NCBI GenBank assembly: GCA_015680905.1
Contig: CM027384.1
Span: 65,727,001 to 65,791,000 of the forward strand
DNA: 64,000 nt
Source of the DNA: Coptis chinensis
Taxonomy: Eukaryota > Streptophyta > Magnoliopsida > Ranunculales > Ranunculaceae
Reading direction: 5' to 3'
Part shown: piece after piece, positions 10,814-22,362 of the stretch
Position numbering within the stretch: the first letter of the stretch is position 1
Layout: each line of letters opens with the position of its first letter
Notes under the pieces: model-generated
What the model was told of the DNA's origin: nothing
The model's database searches: none
What the model saw: only the letters and a program-made list of their open reading frames with translations
Position numbers and translations under genes: made by a program

Positions 10814-12427
10814 TCTGGCTTAAATTGTTATTGTTAGATTTGTTACTTTGTTATTCAGGACTGGTGTAAAGATTGTTGAAGTATGGTAAGGTTGCCTTTC
10901 TTGCTCAGACATAAACAAATGCCCTGTACTTGGAATCTTGGATGCATAATATTTTTCTTGGGTTTTGGTAATTGCATGTACCTTCAATCTTGCCTTGTCA
11001 AGCAGACCTTGGGCATGCTTATCGCTACTCGTCTAGCTTATTCCTGCTAACGGCAATGAGTCGTATATAAGTTAGTATAAACTCATCCATCTGAGATTCA
11101 AATTGATATCAATGCGCTACTCCTACTTTTCTCTCGTTTAGATATTTCTCGTGTTCTTATTATTCCATCCAATTTCTGATATTATAGACTGAATGTAATT
11201 CTTTAATTTGCTGATTCTTCAATCATATATACTATATTGGAAATTGTTAAATATTGTAGGATTGCCTAATGATACTAAGTAATTTGTATCTGCTAAAATA
11301 ATGGAACTTGCACTAGGCATCTTTTGTTATATGTTTGTCGTTTTACTTTCATTAAGTGGGCACTTTTGGTTATCCAACTTGTCCTGACATGTTATACGTT
11401 TGTCCTTGAATGCTAAAGTCTTTGACTGTGGTTTTACTATTTTAGATCTTAGCTACTAAAATGATGCAGTCTTGGCAGTCTCTGGAGTGGTCTTCTCGGG
11501 TTTTGGCAAGAAAAACGTCTGCATTCGAAATCAGTTTTATAATCAATTTTAAACCACAATGAAAGTTAAAAGTAAAATTGGATGTTTTGATGGAAATAAT
11601 TCACGGACGTAAACTAAATCTGATGACCATATCCACATTCCACAACATTAGTAAAGTAACTGAAACAAGAGCAATACTGCAAAGTACAGCTTCTGAATAG
11701 GGTTTATGGAACAAGAAAAAGAATCAGCTCTTCTGATATACAGTTTATGAAACAAAGAAAAAGAATATTCCTACCTACAATAAGTTGCAAATGGTCGTTA
11801 AAAATAGTTTCCACTGTTCAAGTTTGCCTCTGATAATACACTGCAAGCTCACATGGAACAAATCTCGGAGAACTGAGAAATGTTTGACTTAAAGTTAATG
11901 CAAGTGAAAAATTCTTTGTCAAACAAAAAATTATGATTGCATACGGATACACCTTGTGCTATGCGTAGATAATCTACGCGAAGTGCTTTTGCATGCAATT
12001 GTCCCGCGAACACTTCTCACCACACAGCGCGTTGGTGTCTGTTTGTTTGTTGTTGGTGTTTTTTTTTTTTTCTCAGTCTAATCATTGAACCCAATTTCTC
12101 GGAGCACCTCAGTATGTGATACCCATTAATCATGTGTATAGTCTCTAGGTGCGATGTTGATAATCATATTATGCAATATAAAATAGGTAATGAGAAAAAG
12201 AATATGGAGTAAAAAAATCTAAAAACAGAAATTGAAATTAACAATCGTCTTTTATTTCAATTGGGTGGAAGTGGTGAAACAATATGGACTGGATTCAATA
12301 AATTAAAATCCGGGTACCCCCAAGTCCCCAACAGGTGCCTATTTTCAACAGATGAACTAGGTTAGTTTATCTTAGGTGTTGCTTGTCAAAACCATTTCCC
12401 TTGATTTATCCTCGATTTATTGAGTTT
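10814..12427. other. Intergenic, no gene recognised
   Basis: Mostly unique AT-rich DNA. The only sharp structure is a perfect 8-bp inverted repeat with one central base at 11963-11979 (GCGTAGATAATCTACGC). No open frame is convincing. Confidence 0.4.
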
Positions 12428-12878
12428 GACTATTTAATACTTTCATTTTTTTTTTCCGAAATAGTACCCGAACTCTCAATTTAGTTCAATTTAGTACCTC
12501 AGTCTCTTTTCCATCTCAATCCATCTAATTTCGCTAACGGCGAGCTCACATGTTTCTCTAATTAGCTAACGGTGAGTTTGGTTTCTCTAATTAGCGAGGC
12601 TAAATAACCCAATTAGTTACGTGGACACAAATTAATTGAGTCCCTTGCCTTTCTTCCACACGTTTGTAATTTGTGTCCACATACCTAATTGGGTTATTTA
12701 TCCTCGCTAATTAGATAAACCAAGCACACGCCGTTAGTGAAATTAGATGGATTGAGACGGAAAAGAGACTAAGATACTAAATTGAAACATATTGAGAGTT
12801 CGTGGTACTAATAGGCGAGAAAAAAATACGAGTACCATTTAGAAAAAAAAAAATGAAAGTATGTGGTACTAAATAGTC
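12428..12878. mobile_element. Foldback MITE with about 200-bp arms
   Basis: The left arm begins GACTATTTAATACTTTCATT and the right arm, inverted, begins GACTATTTAGTACC followed by TACTTTCATT. Pairing continues through AACTCTCAAT, TTAGTAYC, TCTCTTTTCC, CTAACGGCG and AATAACCCAATTAG to the centre near 12640. Short A/T runs lie near each tip. It is non-coding, and the target duplication was not resolved. Confidence 0.75.
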
Positions 12879-13966
12879 ATAAACTCCAATTTATTTAGAG
12901 AACAAACAAGACATAATGTTTTCTTGCCTAAATGGATCAAAGAAATGGGAAAAGCGTTGTCTCCCGTGAATGGCCACAAACATTTCGGTAAGTTATAGGC
13001 CATCACCTTCCCCTCATCACACACATACCAAACGTTGCCCACAACTACAACTCATTGAAAACTCATTTCTGCCAAATTAGACACAGAATCTTCCATACAA
13101 TACCACCTACTCATTTGAAAATTAAAAGAAACCACCTTATAAACATCCATACCTAATATTAAGACCAAAAGAAGATTCTTCCCATTGTTAACAAATGCAA
13201 TGGAAACAACCATGCATGGCCTTATTAAGGCTGGGTGGGGGTTGAGAAAGCGCTTTCCACTTATTTAGTTGCGGATGGGAGACAACAGAAGAAGGCTTTA
13301 TTCAAGTAGTCACAGCCTCACAGGTATATATATAGTCATTATGAGGAGAAGTTAATACCAAAGAGCGGACAAGTTGAAGGTCTAATCAGTTTTGGTTATG
13401 CTTCCCAAAATAGGGTTAACTAGTATTACCCCCCCCCCCCAGATGCAAAAAAACACATGGTCAACCCAATTTGACTTTTTTTTGTGTATTTGGGGGAGAG
13501 ACCCTAATTTCCCAAACACGGCTAACATCATCATGAGACGAACCTGCACATAACAACACAAACCAATGCTGCATGTCTTGTTTGGTTCATCTTCTGATCT
13601 TCATCCTCATCATTATCATCTTCAACCAATATAGATTCTACATGCAATAATGGCAAAGAAAATGCATCTTCCAGGGTGTGCGTTTTTCCTTCACGGGTCT
13701 GGTCGATAGGGAAGGAGGCTCCCATTGCCCCTTGTCTTTTGTATCAAGTGTGAAAGGCAAATCATCTGAAGTTCCCTCTGTAATGAGGTGTGAGAAAAGC
13801 AAATAAAGGTTTCTTCCCCTTGAATCTCAAACAAGCCGTAAGATTAAACCAAAAATTAAACAATTAAGAATAGTAAACTCTAAGAAGCATATAAATGTAG
13901 TTACAAGTTTGCGGTGTATCGTTGTGTTGGAGGAAAAAAAAGTAAGAGAAAACAGGGAGTTGTGTG
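12879..13966. other. Intergenic with one doubtful minus-strand ORF
   Basis: A 64-aa minus-strand frame at 13725-13531 (MGASFPIDQTREGKTHTLED, with an acidic DDNDEDED stretch) is not recognised. A C12 run sits at 13429-13440. Nothing else supported. Confidence 0.3.
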
Positions 13967-15243
13967 TGTAGGAATCGTTATTTTAAAATGAATATTTCTA
14001 CAAACCGTGAAAACCACACGTAGCGGAATTAATGGGTTCTCACGATTTTGATTGGAAAACATACCTTTAAATCCGGCTAATCTAACTCTGAGAATCCAAT
14101 AGCTATGAATCCGAATCAACAATCAACCCCTTGATCTTTTGTTGTATTCCTTTCAATAGATTGGACGTTGTGTGGGCAACAATCTACCAACCCCTTTCTT
14201 TCTCATAAAGCTAGATCCAAAATTGGATTTATCTTTCCTTGCCTCTCTTTTCAATCTAGATGAATAGTAATTTCGGCCAAGAGAGAAGGGATTAATTCTA
14301 TTTATAGGCTACAGCAGGGACCATGAGGAGAAATTAGGGTTGGGCCTCCTGACGGGCTTAGGCTTCCCATGTTCACCCAGAACACACGGCCCAAGTCCGT
14401 CAACAAATGACTTATTCCACTAAAGGCCATTGTTGAACTACCACCCTAATCCCAAATTACGTGTCAGCGTTTATGGGCTCCATATTATATGCTTGTTGAT
14501 CTCTCCGTGTTTAAGATATCGAATGCCCGTTGATTAAATCAAGTTATTGACAACTACATTAATCAACTTCTTATGTCCTTGAGTAGTACCACTCAATCTT
14601 CTTGTCATGTTGGAATAAATCCACCTGCAGGGTTTACATGACAATCTTTTTGAGCTCCTCAAGGGGACATCATCAACCCGACTTCTGCGGGTCACGGTTC
14701 TTCTATAATCAATGACAAAGACACCTTAATACGCATAATGTCATTACCCAATCTATTGAGTTTGTTGATTCACAAATGAATCTCACTCATTGATGATTTA
14801 AAGCAATGTACAATGCACATAAGTGCCCGTTATTATATCTGGATTAAGAAGACAAACATCTATAATAACAAAGGTGTTTGTTCTCTTATATAATCAGTAT
14901 AAAGAGATAAACAACCTCACTTGGTCTTGTTCAATACACACAAAGTATACTAGTATAATCCTATAGTCAAGATAGACTAATACCAGATTATACTACAACC
15001 GTACCAATGGTTTGTCCAAATCCATTTAGGTTGTGAACTTTTGCTTATACTTTATAAGGTAGTGATGATATGATCTTCTGTGTGTTTTCACATACCATAT
15101 CATCTACAATATAAAGTATTAGACGCATACATATAACTAATAACATATATAATATGCATAACATTTGCCCATATGATTCTCATTCAAAATATGAAAAATT
15201 AGAGTTAATACAAAAGTAATGCTTTTAGTATATAACCCTATCA
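13967..15243 (-). mobile_element. Solo LTR, 1277 bp
   Basis: Read on the minus strand it starts TGATAGGGTTATATACT and ends CGATTCCTACA, the TG...CA pattern. It is flanked by the 5-bp direct repeat GTGTG (13962-13966 and 15244-15248). A TATA box (TATAAATAG, minus strand, 14298-14308) precedes a CT-rich leader, as expected at the U3/R border. No second LTR or internal retrotransposon coding region is present, so recombination between LTRs has probably removed the rest. The length and layout suit a Ty1/copia-type LTR, but that class is an inference. Confidence 0.75.
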
Positions 15244-15739
15244 GTGTGATCCTCTTACCTTACACTACTAAAAATAGATTGTTGTGTCGGTTAAAAAAAA
15301 CAGGTTGTGTCGGGTATATAAGAAACCCACACAACAAACTTTCTTGTGTCGGTTTGTATTAAAATACATTTCTTGTGTCAGTTCATTGAAAAGCGACACC
15401 ACAAAATGTTCAATTGTATCAGTTTTATTGAAACCGACACTACAAATCATGTTGTTGTGTCGCTTCTGATAAAATCTTAGTTAGTGCTTGTAGTGGGCTT
15501 TGTGAGACCGACACATCAAAATTTTGGCAATGAAATGTTTATAAGTATCCCGCTCCAAAAATATACCCAAATATTTCTGTCTCTCCTCTTCGTCTCTTTC
15601 ACACCAGAAAAAAACTATAGCTTTTCCACACTATCAAAATTCGAACCTCTCAAAACACAAATTGCCGACGCTTTCTCTTCTTTCTTAAAGAAAAAGTTAA
15701 TCCCAATTTCATTACTTTTCTCGCTTTAATTATAAAATT

Positions 15740-17880
15740 TGACTACTATTTTTTTTCACTGAAGAAAAAGGTAAAGACGCTAAATGAAGAAGACGATGGG
15801 TCTGGAATACACTCGAAGATGTTGCAGATTTAACGAAATAGATACTTAAGCCATTAAAAATATTTCAAATTCCCCCTGATTTTAACTAATTGAATTGTTT
15901 CAAAAAATGGGTTTTGTAGATCTGATGTTGATTATATGCTTTGATTCAAATTTTGATAAATGGGTATTTGAAATTTTCTGTGTTTATGTTGTTTTGTCAT
16001 CTTTTTTTGTGGAATTTAAAGTTTTAAGTGTATGGTTAGTTTAGAATTACGATGGAAGCTTTAATTTGGCATGTTGAAGGCTATTGAATCAGTGTATTTG
16101 AAATTGTTATATGTTGGTTCTTGCTTTAAGTTCATATCCCTCCTCTTGAAAAATTTGACTGCCGTTTAAGTTGTTGGTGTTGGTTTGTTGATGAAAATGA
16201 CTGATTTTCTGTTAACAAGATGTTATTTGATGTTTGAATATTGTTGGAAGTTTTGTTGTCGTTTGAGTTGTGTTGATGAGTGATGATCACTATTATCTAA
16301 AGTAAAAGAATTAAATTTTGGTTGTTTGGATTCTGTTTGCGTAAAACCGTAAACTGATTTCATTTCGCGTCTTCATGCATGTGTTGTTATTACTTTCCTT
16401 TGAACGTTATTGTTTGGTTGAATGCTCACATCGCCATTTTTTCAAACTGTAATAAACCATATATCACAAACTAGAATGTACTTAGAGTATGTATAGTTCA
16501 AGTATAGGTGTCAAGTTCTTTGACATTTGCTTCTTCTGGTAGCTAAATTGGTTCAACACCCATATCGCATCCTCTTGTGCTCATATGTTTATATTGATAT
16601 GGGTGACATTGCTTATAAGATTGGAATATGTTTCTTTGGTTTCAAATGCAAGGGGAAGGCTATCTTGGTTTCTTTGTCATTTGTGTCATTTGAGATTTGC
16701 AAAGGCTATGGCAGTTGGATTGTCCACTGAACTTAATGCAAAGTTGATTGTTAAGGTGTCATTGAAGGTATTGTTTTTTTTATTGTTGATCATAGGAGTT
16801 ATTGAATCAGTATATCAATTAGTAGTTAGAGGAGTTTTTTCGTTTATCTAGCTGATGGTTTTTGCACACCCTATAAATTTGATATATATGAGTTTCAGGT
16901 TTCTTCTCAACTCACTCCATAAGAGTTCTAAAAATGATTGTGGCATGACGACACCATTACATTGGCTTGCACACCTTTCTGGTACTACTAAATAATTGAA
17001 AAGTTCATTTTACATAAAGTATATTGGTGAGGCACAAAGTTTGGTGGCTGTTCTGTTTGCTTATATATCGGGTTCATATCGGGTTTAGTCAGTGGAGCTC
17101 GTCTCTTTACATGGGTTTTGTGATTTGGTGATTGAATGTGCAATTATTAGAATTTAATATTTTAAGTTAGTGATTGGATTTTACTATTAATTATGAGAAT
17201 TTGGGCGTGATCATATATATTATTTCTAGCATGGGATACTTCATTCATTTAATTGTTAGTGTCATTAAAATGCATTTGATGCCTAGTCGTAAGTATTAAG
17301 TATTTGTTTTATGTGGGCTTAGAACTGTTTTGGGGCCTTTATATTGATTTTGGGGCAAGTTAGGCCTGTATGTTGGCTTTGTACTAATTAGGCTCATATC
17401 TAAGTGAAGGATAGACACGAAAAGATGAAGGAGGGGGTTCTCTTTTGTTCTTATCTCTTTGAATTGAAAAAGAGGGGAGGATAGAATAAGAAGGGGGAGC
17501 AAAAAAAAGAAAGAAAGAGAAGGTAAGTTGTAATGTAAAATGTAAAAGTCTTGGTTTGATAATTCAAGGGTATCTAAGGAAGTTTAGTCAGGTATGAATT
17601 AACACTTTTATAGTAAGTTTTGTTTGTGTGAGAATAAAGATGAGTTAAGTTTATTGTTTGGTTGGTATTTGAGAATTGATGCGCAAGGAACCGGTAAGTA
17701 TTCTTTCCATCTTTCTTTATGTCATTAGCTTGGGTGATACATAGTCTGATACTTGCATCTTCTACTTGAATTATTTGGTTCCACTCCTTAGCACTTTGTG
17801 AGGGTGAGTGGATGTGTGGAATTAGATCCTTAACCATGCTATAAGATTTCTATAAGTATTGCACGTTTGCTTAGAAGTTT
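15740..17880. other. CACTA interior, no gene recognised
   Basis: AT-rich sequence with short frames only. A plus-strand frame at 16585-16851 is hydrophobic at both ends but matches nothing I know. A minus-strand frame at 17837-17574 (MVKDLIPHIHSPSQSAKEWN) is also unassigned. Confidence 0.35.
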
Positions 17881-17887
17881 AGAATAC

Positions 17888-18350
17888 TTTTTTTTTTTTT
17901 TTTATCGGTAAATAGATATTTCATTGATATAAAAATATAAAAACATAGAAATAGTAGGATGAGGTATCCTTACATTGAAAGCCAACTAAAAAGAAAGAAC
18001 AACATCAAATGTACAAAAAACAAAAACATCGTTCTCAAATCAAAATATCTTCCCATCTATCTACACAAAAGTGCTCAAAAGGAATGTTACTAGTTTCCTC
18101 ATGAGCTTTGGCCTAGAAAAATAATAACCCCTTTAATTGACATGATTACTTCTTCCAAAGAAGCCACAACACCCTCAAAAGTTCTTCTATTCCGTTCCAT
18201 CTATAGGCCCCACAAAACCGTAAAAGGAATCATTCTCCATATACGTCTTCCCTTTTGAGATTGCATATCTGAAGACCACGAGGCTAACACACCTTTCACC
18301 AATTCAAGAACACCCATGACCTACCTGACCCACCAAGCTCTTATAGGTGA
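17888..18350 (-). pseudogene. LINE 3' end fragment
   Basis: A T16 run at the low-coordinate end is the poly(A) tail of a minus-strand insert. The minus strand then encodes RIWRMIPFTVLWGL, a stop, MERNRRTFEGV and KAHEETSNIPFEH, matching the C-terminal tail of plant LINE ORF2, where W..IP....W..W.ERN.R.F is conserved. An in-frame stop replaces Trp before MERN. It is 5'-truncated and sits inside the CACTA element. Confidence 0.8.
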
Positions 18351-20399
18351 ATGTGAAAACACCAAACTTGCCGAATTTTGCACTTTTTAATTATTTGTCT
18401 TGGTTAGAGTTGGTTTTAAGTTTAAGTGTCGTAGGATGAAAAGTTATGTCTCTGTATCTAATTTCTAACGGTCCCAGTTTCATTATCATTGGATAACTGA
18501 GCTGGGAGTTATGGGTTTTGAAAGTTGGACTGTTCCACCTCAATTTCCTGCCCCTTTTGCATGTAGTTATTGTAATCTAATCACCACCATGTGATGGTCT
18601 AATCTTTTCTTGTTTTCTTTGTATCTTTGGATGTTTGAGGGTCAGGTAAGTAGTTACTCTAATGTATCCATAGTCTTGGTTTACAACTTGTAGGCTTAAT
18701 AGAAGGATGAACACACGTGTCGTAGGCTGACCAGTCCACTAGTACTGGACTGATTTCCAGCTGCGTTTTAGCATAGTTGAGAGTCAATTTAAGCTTCAGT
18801 GACCTAGTTAGATAGATCATTTTTTTGTCGTTGGGTGTGCTGTGTAGGGTATCAATTCGATGAAAGAGGGAAAAACAAGAAAACCAAAAGAAAACCGAAT
18901 CGCATGCCCTCTAATCTGATGATCATCACTACTATTTGTCTAAGGTACCGGGTTCTATATAATTAAATCACATTTATCCATTCATGTCTTCATTGACCTT
19001 CATCTGTTAGAACTTAGAAGGGTGTCAAATGTTGCATTTTCTTTGTAAGCTTGCTTGTTAAATAAGCCATAGGGCAAAGTTCCTTGAATGAATGCATGCC
19101 ACCCATTCTTAATTGTTTTGATATAAGTTTCATTTTCTATTTTATATATATATTTGAAACGGTAATGCTAGCTATAAGAATTAAGGAGCTGAGTAACTTT
19201 ATTCCATATTGAGAGGTATTATTTTTCTCACCAAGAGAGTCTATTTATCTTGAATCAAGCTACCAGGTGGAATATTGGTGGCAGTGTACTTAAAATATTT
19301 CAAGTGATTGAATGTCTACTTGTAGTATTGAGAATTGGCAATTGTCATGTTTGATCTTATCTCTCCGTTCTTAAGGTTCTTGAGCTTCCAGGTTTTTTCT
19401 TTGGATTAGTGCATGTTGAGTTTGGAATTACTGCAATATTTTTTCGTTTGTGTATATTCACTTACTTCAATACCTTGGAATATATTTGAGGTTGTGCCAT
19501 TTGAACTAGTAGCCCTTTATGTACCGTACTTGTATTCTATTCTGTACTATATTGGATTTTGTCACTTTATGATCTATTGAACTAGTTGCCCTTTATGTAC
19601 CGTACTTGTAAACTACTATTTTCCGTTGAAAGTGCAATGTGTATCTTTGTTATTGGTTGCATATATATAATTGATTGTTATATATTTTTTTTGTGAAGTG
19701 CCCACAACAAAATGGGGTTATCCTATGTGGTTACTGTGTGTTCTTTATGCTACACTTGATCGAGGATCCTGGTCTACCAATAAAAAAAAGGTGAATAGAG
19801 TTACCATGTTCTTTAATATATCACATCAACATAAACAAAAAAATATGATATCGAAAAAAATTCATGATCCATCAACTTTTTTCTTGACTCACTTAGGTGA
19901 TGGAGTTGGCTAGCAAGGACAAGTACACGACTAGGAAAATAGATGTACTTCGTCAGGACTTCATTGACTTTATCGACCAATATATCCCATAGATCATCAC
20001 GGCTATTTGTGTAAGGTATTATCTGGGCTTTATTGGCTTATATTAATTAGAACTGTTTTCTTATTTATTTTTTGAGCTACCTATGGAGTAGCTAGCTAGC
20101 TTGCTTGTTAAGGAGTCTAAGTAGCCGCTATGGTGTATGTTGGAACACTTTAGTTGTTAATCTTCAGTTTTTTCAATAGTTAGGTATATTGCTCAATCTT
20201 TTGGTATCAGGAGAAATGAGAAGAGTACAAGATGAACTCGTTCTAAATTTGGATCTAGGCGTCGGAATGGATTTCATTTAAGTATGGATATAAGATTAGT
20301 CATTACCAACTCAACAAGAAAGCAAACACTGAATTTATAATCAAACGGAAACTTTAGGAAATACAGTATGTACACATTGTGTTTCTATTAGAAATGTAC
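18351..20399. other. CACTA interior with a short direct duplication
   Basis: No gene recognised. CCCTTTATGTACCGTACTTG occurs twice (about 19512 and 19588), each preceded by TTGAACTAGT. A related stretch (GTACTATAATGAATTTTGTC) recurs near 21636, showing local repeat amplification. Confidence 0.45.
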
Positions 20400-20665
20400 T
20401 TGCAGTAGGGATTTCAACTGCGAATTTGGTGTAACAGAACACAGAGAGCATGGCAGATAGACTAGAAATTGCATAAGATAGAACCACTACAGGCCAAACA
20501 GTCCCCTTTGCTTCCTGACCAGTAATGGCAAATATTCCAGACCCAATACCAAACCAAATGAGATCCTACCACTTTAGAGTCTTCTTCCTTCCTTTCATTT
20601 AATTAAGCTTAGTTTCATCTAGTGACAGAGTAGCAACTTGATTGTTTAATTTGAAACCAACCTCT
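20400..20665 (-). pseudogene. Captured cationic amino acid transporter (CAT) fragment
   Basis: CAT proteins are plant amino acid permeases of the APC superfamily with 14 membrane segments. On the minus strand the frame reads LSLDETKLN, a stop, MKGRKKTLKW, a stop, DLIWFGIGSGIFAITGQEAK, then VVLSYAISSLSAMLSVFCYT and KFAVEIPTA. This is the CAT N-terminal helix and first two membrane segments (family form: TELNEMK...WWDLIWFGIG, SGIF.LTG, CYTEFAVEIP). Stop codons fall where Glu and Trp are expected, and four residues of the GIGxVIGSGIF loop are missing. It lies inside the CACTA element, antisense to the plus strand, with no following CAT exons, so it is a captured and decayed piece. Confidence 0.82.
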
Positions 20666-20699
20666 TTCCATGCCTTTCCATGAGTGAGATAAACTTACC

Positions 20700-20791
20700 T
20701 TCATGGGTTCTAAATTCACGAGACCACATGCTGCTGCTACCCCATGACAATTATGGGTAACAACAATGATTCCAATAGAATCCACACCAGG
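20700..20791 (-). pseudogene. Isolated exon-like segment, family uncertain
   Basis: A 92-bp open segment on the minus strand is bounded by a TAG acceptor and a GTAAGT donor and reads DSIGIIVVTHNCHGVAAACG. The pattern is loosely like the start of the small subunit of asparaginase/taspase-type hydrolases (DT.G...D..G..A), but the Ser/Thr-Gly catalytic motif is not intact. Adjacent to the captured CAT fragment, it may come from another captured gene. Confidence 0.25.
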
Positions 20792-21019
20792 CTACAAAAG
20801 AAACAACATAGGTTTTAAGATTTAAGAATGTGGCTAAATTAGAGTAGACTAAATTTAGTCGCCAAAGTACTAAAAGGCGGTCTATAAGTATTGTCTTTGT
20901 GCCTCTTGTTTCTCTTTCAGAAAGTTTTATAGTAAATATCATTTGTTAAGGGTGTAAATTTTTTGATAGCTATGGGACTTGGATGTATATATTTTACTTA
21001 TATTTTCAGTAATGACTTT

Positions 21020-21318
21020 GTACGAGGTGCTTGGATGATCTGGCATTAGTCGAGACATTCAAGTATTTTGGCGTGTTAAGTCCTAATGTTGAAGTGATCT
21101 CATTTTTGTAAGCCAGTTATTTGACTGCTCTGGCATCGGTCAAGACGGTTAAGTAACTGGGTTAACCAATGAGAAATATATGATTGTGATTTTCAGGTTA
21201 TGACATGTTTATATTTATGAAATATCAAAAATACAGTGGAGAAGTTGAGATGTTGCCGAAATTTTACTATAAAAACCACGTGTCATAGGTTAGTAATTGT
21301 TCGAGTTTTGGGGCGTTA
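21020..21318 (-). mobile_element. LTR 5' fragment of the ATAACGCCCC family
   Basis: Read on the minus strand it starts ATAACGCCCCAAAACTCGAA and runs through AAATTTCGGCA and CATGTCATAACCTGAAAAT to AATGCCAGATCATCCAAGCA. The plus-strand copy at 51286-51600 matches along its whole length, including a 31-base identical stretch near the end. No matching 3' end was found here. Confidence 0.75.
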
Positions 21319-22362
21319 TATATTTGTTTGTTCCAAAACTAGAAAAGAGTTTTATACCGTGGTAAATGACTATAAGCCACTGTTATTAGGGGAATAGTGG
21401 TATATACCCGATGACCAAACTAGTAGTGCTTGTTATGTTATTGTTAGAGGTGACAAGGCTATGCAGTTATTGGAAAGTGGGTTGAATGTGAAAGAATACG
21501 AGTTTTAGATCACCCATATGTACTCATTAATGGATGGTGTGTTTTTTAGATTTTGTTGGTTTTAATTGTTTTTTGCTTACCCTGACTTTAAAAACACGTA
21601 TTTGAAGTTATGCAATGTGAACATGTGCGTTTTGTACTATAATGAATTTTGTCGCTTTATGATATATTGAACCTAACTACTTTTTTTGTTTTTTTTTTTT
21701 TAGATTGAACTTTATAGAATGCGGCTATAATGGCTAGAAGGATGGATAAAAGCTAGACGTGAAATCATTTTCTCACATGGTGTTAGATTAGGCTGATTAG
21801 GTTTTATTTTGTGGGTTTTGTGAATGTTTTGTATTTTGGATAGTTAGTTGGTTGGTTGTAAACTGATGTTGGATAATGGAATTATTTAGTAATGAAATGA
21901 AATTGTTTTTGAGATTGGTAGTTGTGTTATATTGATGTGGATGACAATGCTTTTATACAGGTCAATTGTTGTTCTACGTTTTTTTTCCCCAAAACAGGCG
22001 ATCTCCTAAAACTGACACAAAGGGATTCAATTTTGTGCGGTTTAAAGAAGAACCGACACAACAGTTCTATTTCCTGTGTTGGTTTGTGCTTTTCCAAATT
22101 CACAGTTGTGAAATGCTAAAACTGATACAAGTAGTATACTTGTTGTGTCAGTTTATACTTAAAAACGGACACAAGTACCATATCTATTGTGTCACCTGTT
22201 GCCTATTTGTGTCGCCTTATAAATCTCAAAAACCTAACACATCAGGCTTGTTGTGTCGGTTAAAAAATGACACAACAAGCTTTTTTTTACCTCGTTAATT
22301 TGATGTACTTATAGTTATGTAGGTTAAAAAATTGTAACAAGTTTTTTTAATAGTGTTAATTT

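Larger units (their letters stand above)
15263..22355. mobile_element. CACTA (En/Spm-type) element, 7093 bp
   Basis: The left end is CACTACTAAAAATAG and the right end, inverted, is CACTATTAAAAAAAC. Both are flanked by the 3-bp repeat TTA (15260-15262, 22356-22358), the CACTA target duplication. The subterminal zones (15280-15530 and 21995-22280) carry many direct and inverted copies of TTGTGTCGGTTT/GACACAACA, the kind of array bound by the subterminal-binding transposase. A 5'-UTR-like C/T-rich stretch lies at about 15570-15730. I see no recognisable TNP2 transposase, so it looks non-autonomous. Inside are a LINE tail (17888-18350), a captured transporter fragment (20400-20665) and an LTR-type fragment (21020-21318). 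Confidence 0.87.

Noticed and set aside
13531..13725. 64-aa acidic ORF as a real gene
   Set aside because: Isolated, no recognised domain and no flanking exon signals; mentioned only within the intergenic entry.
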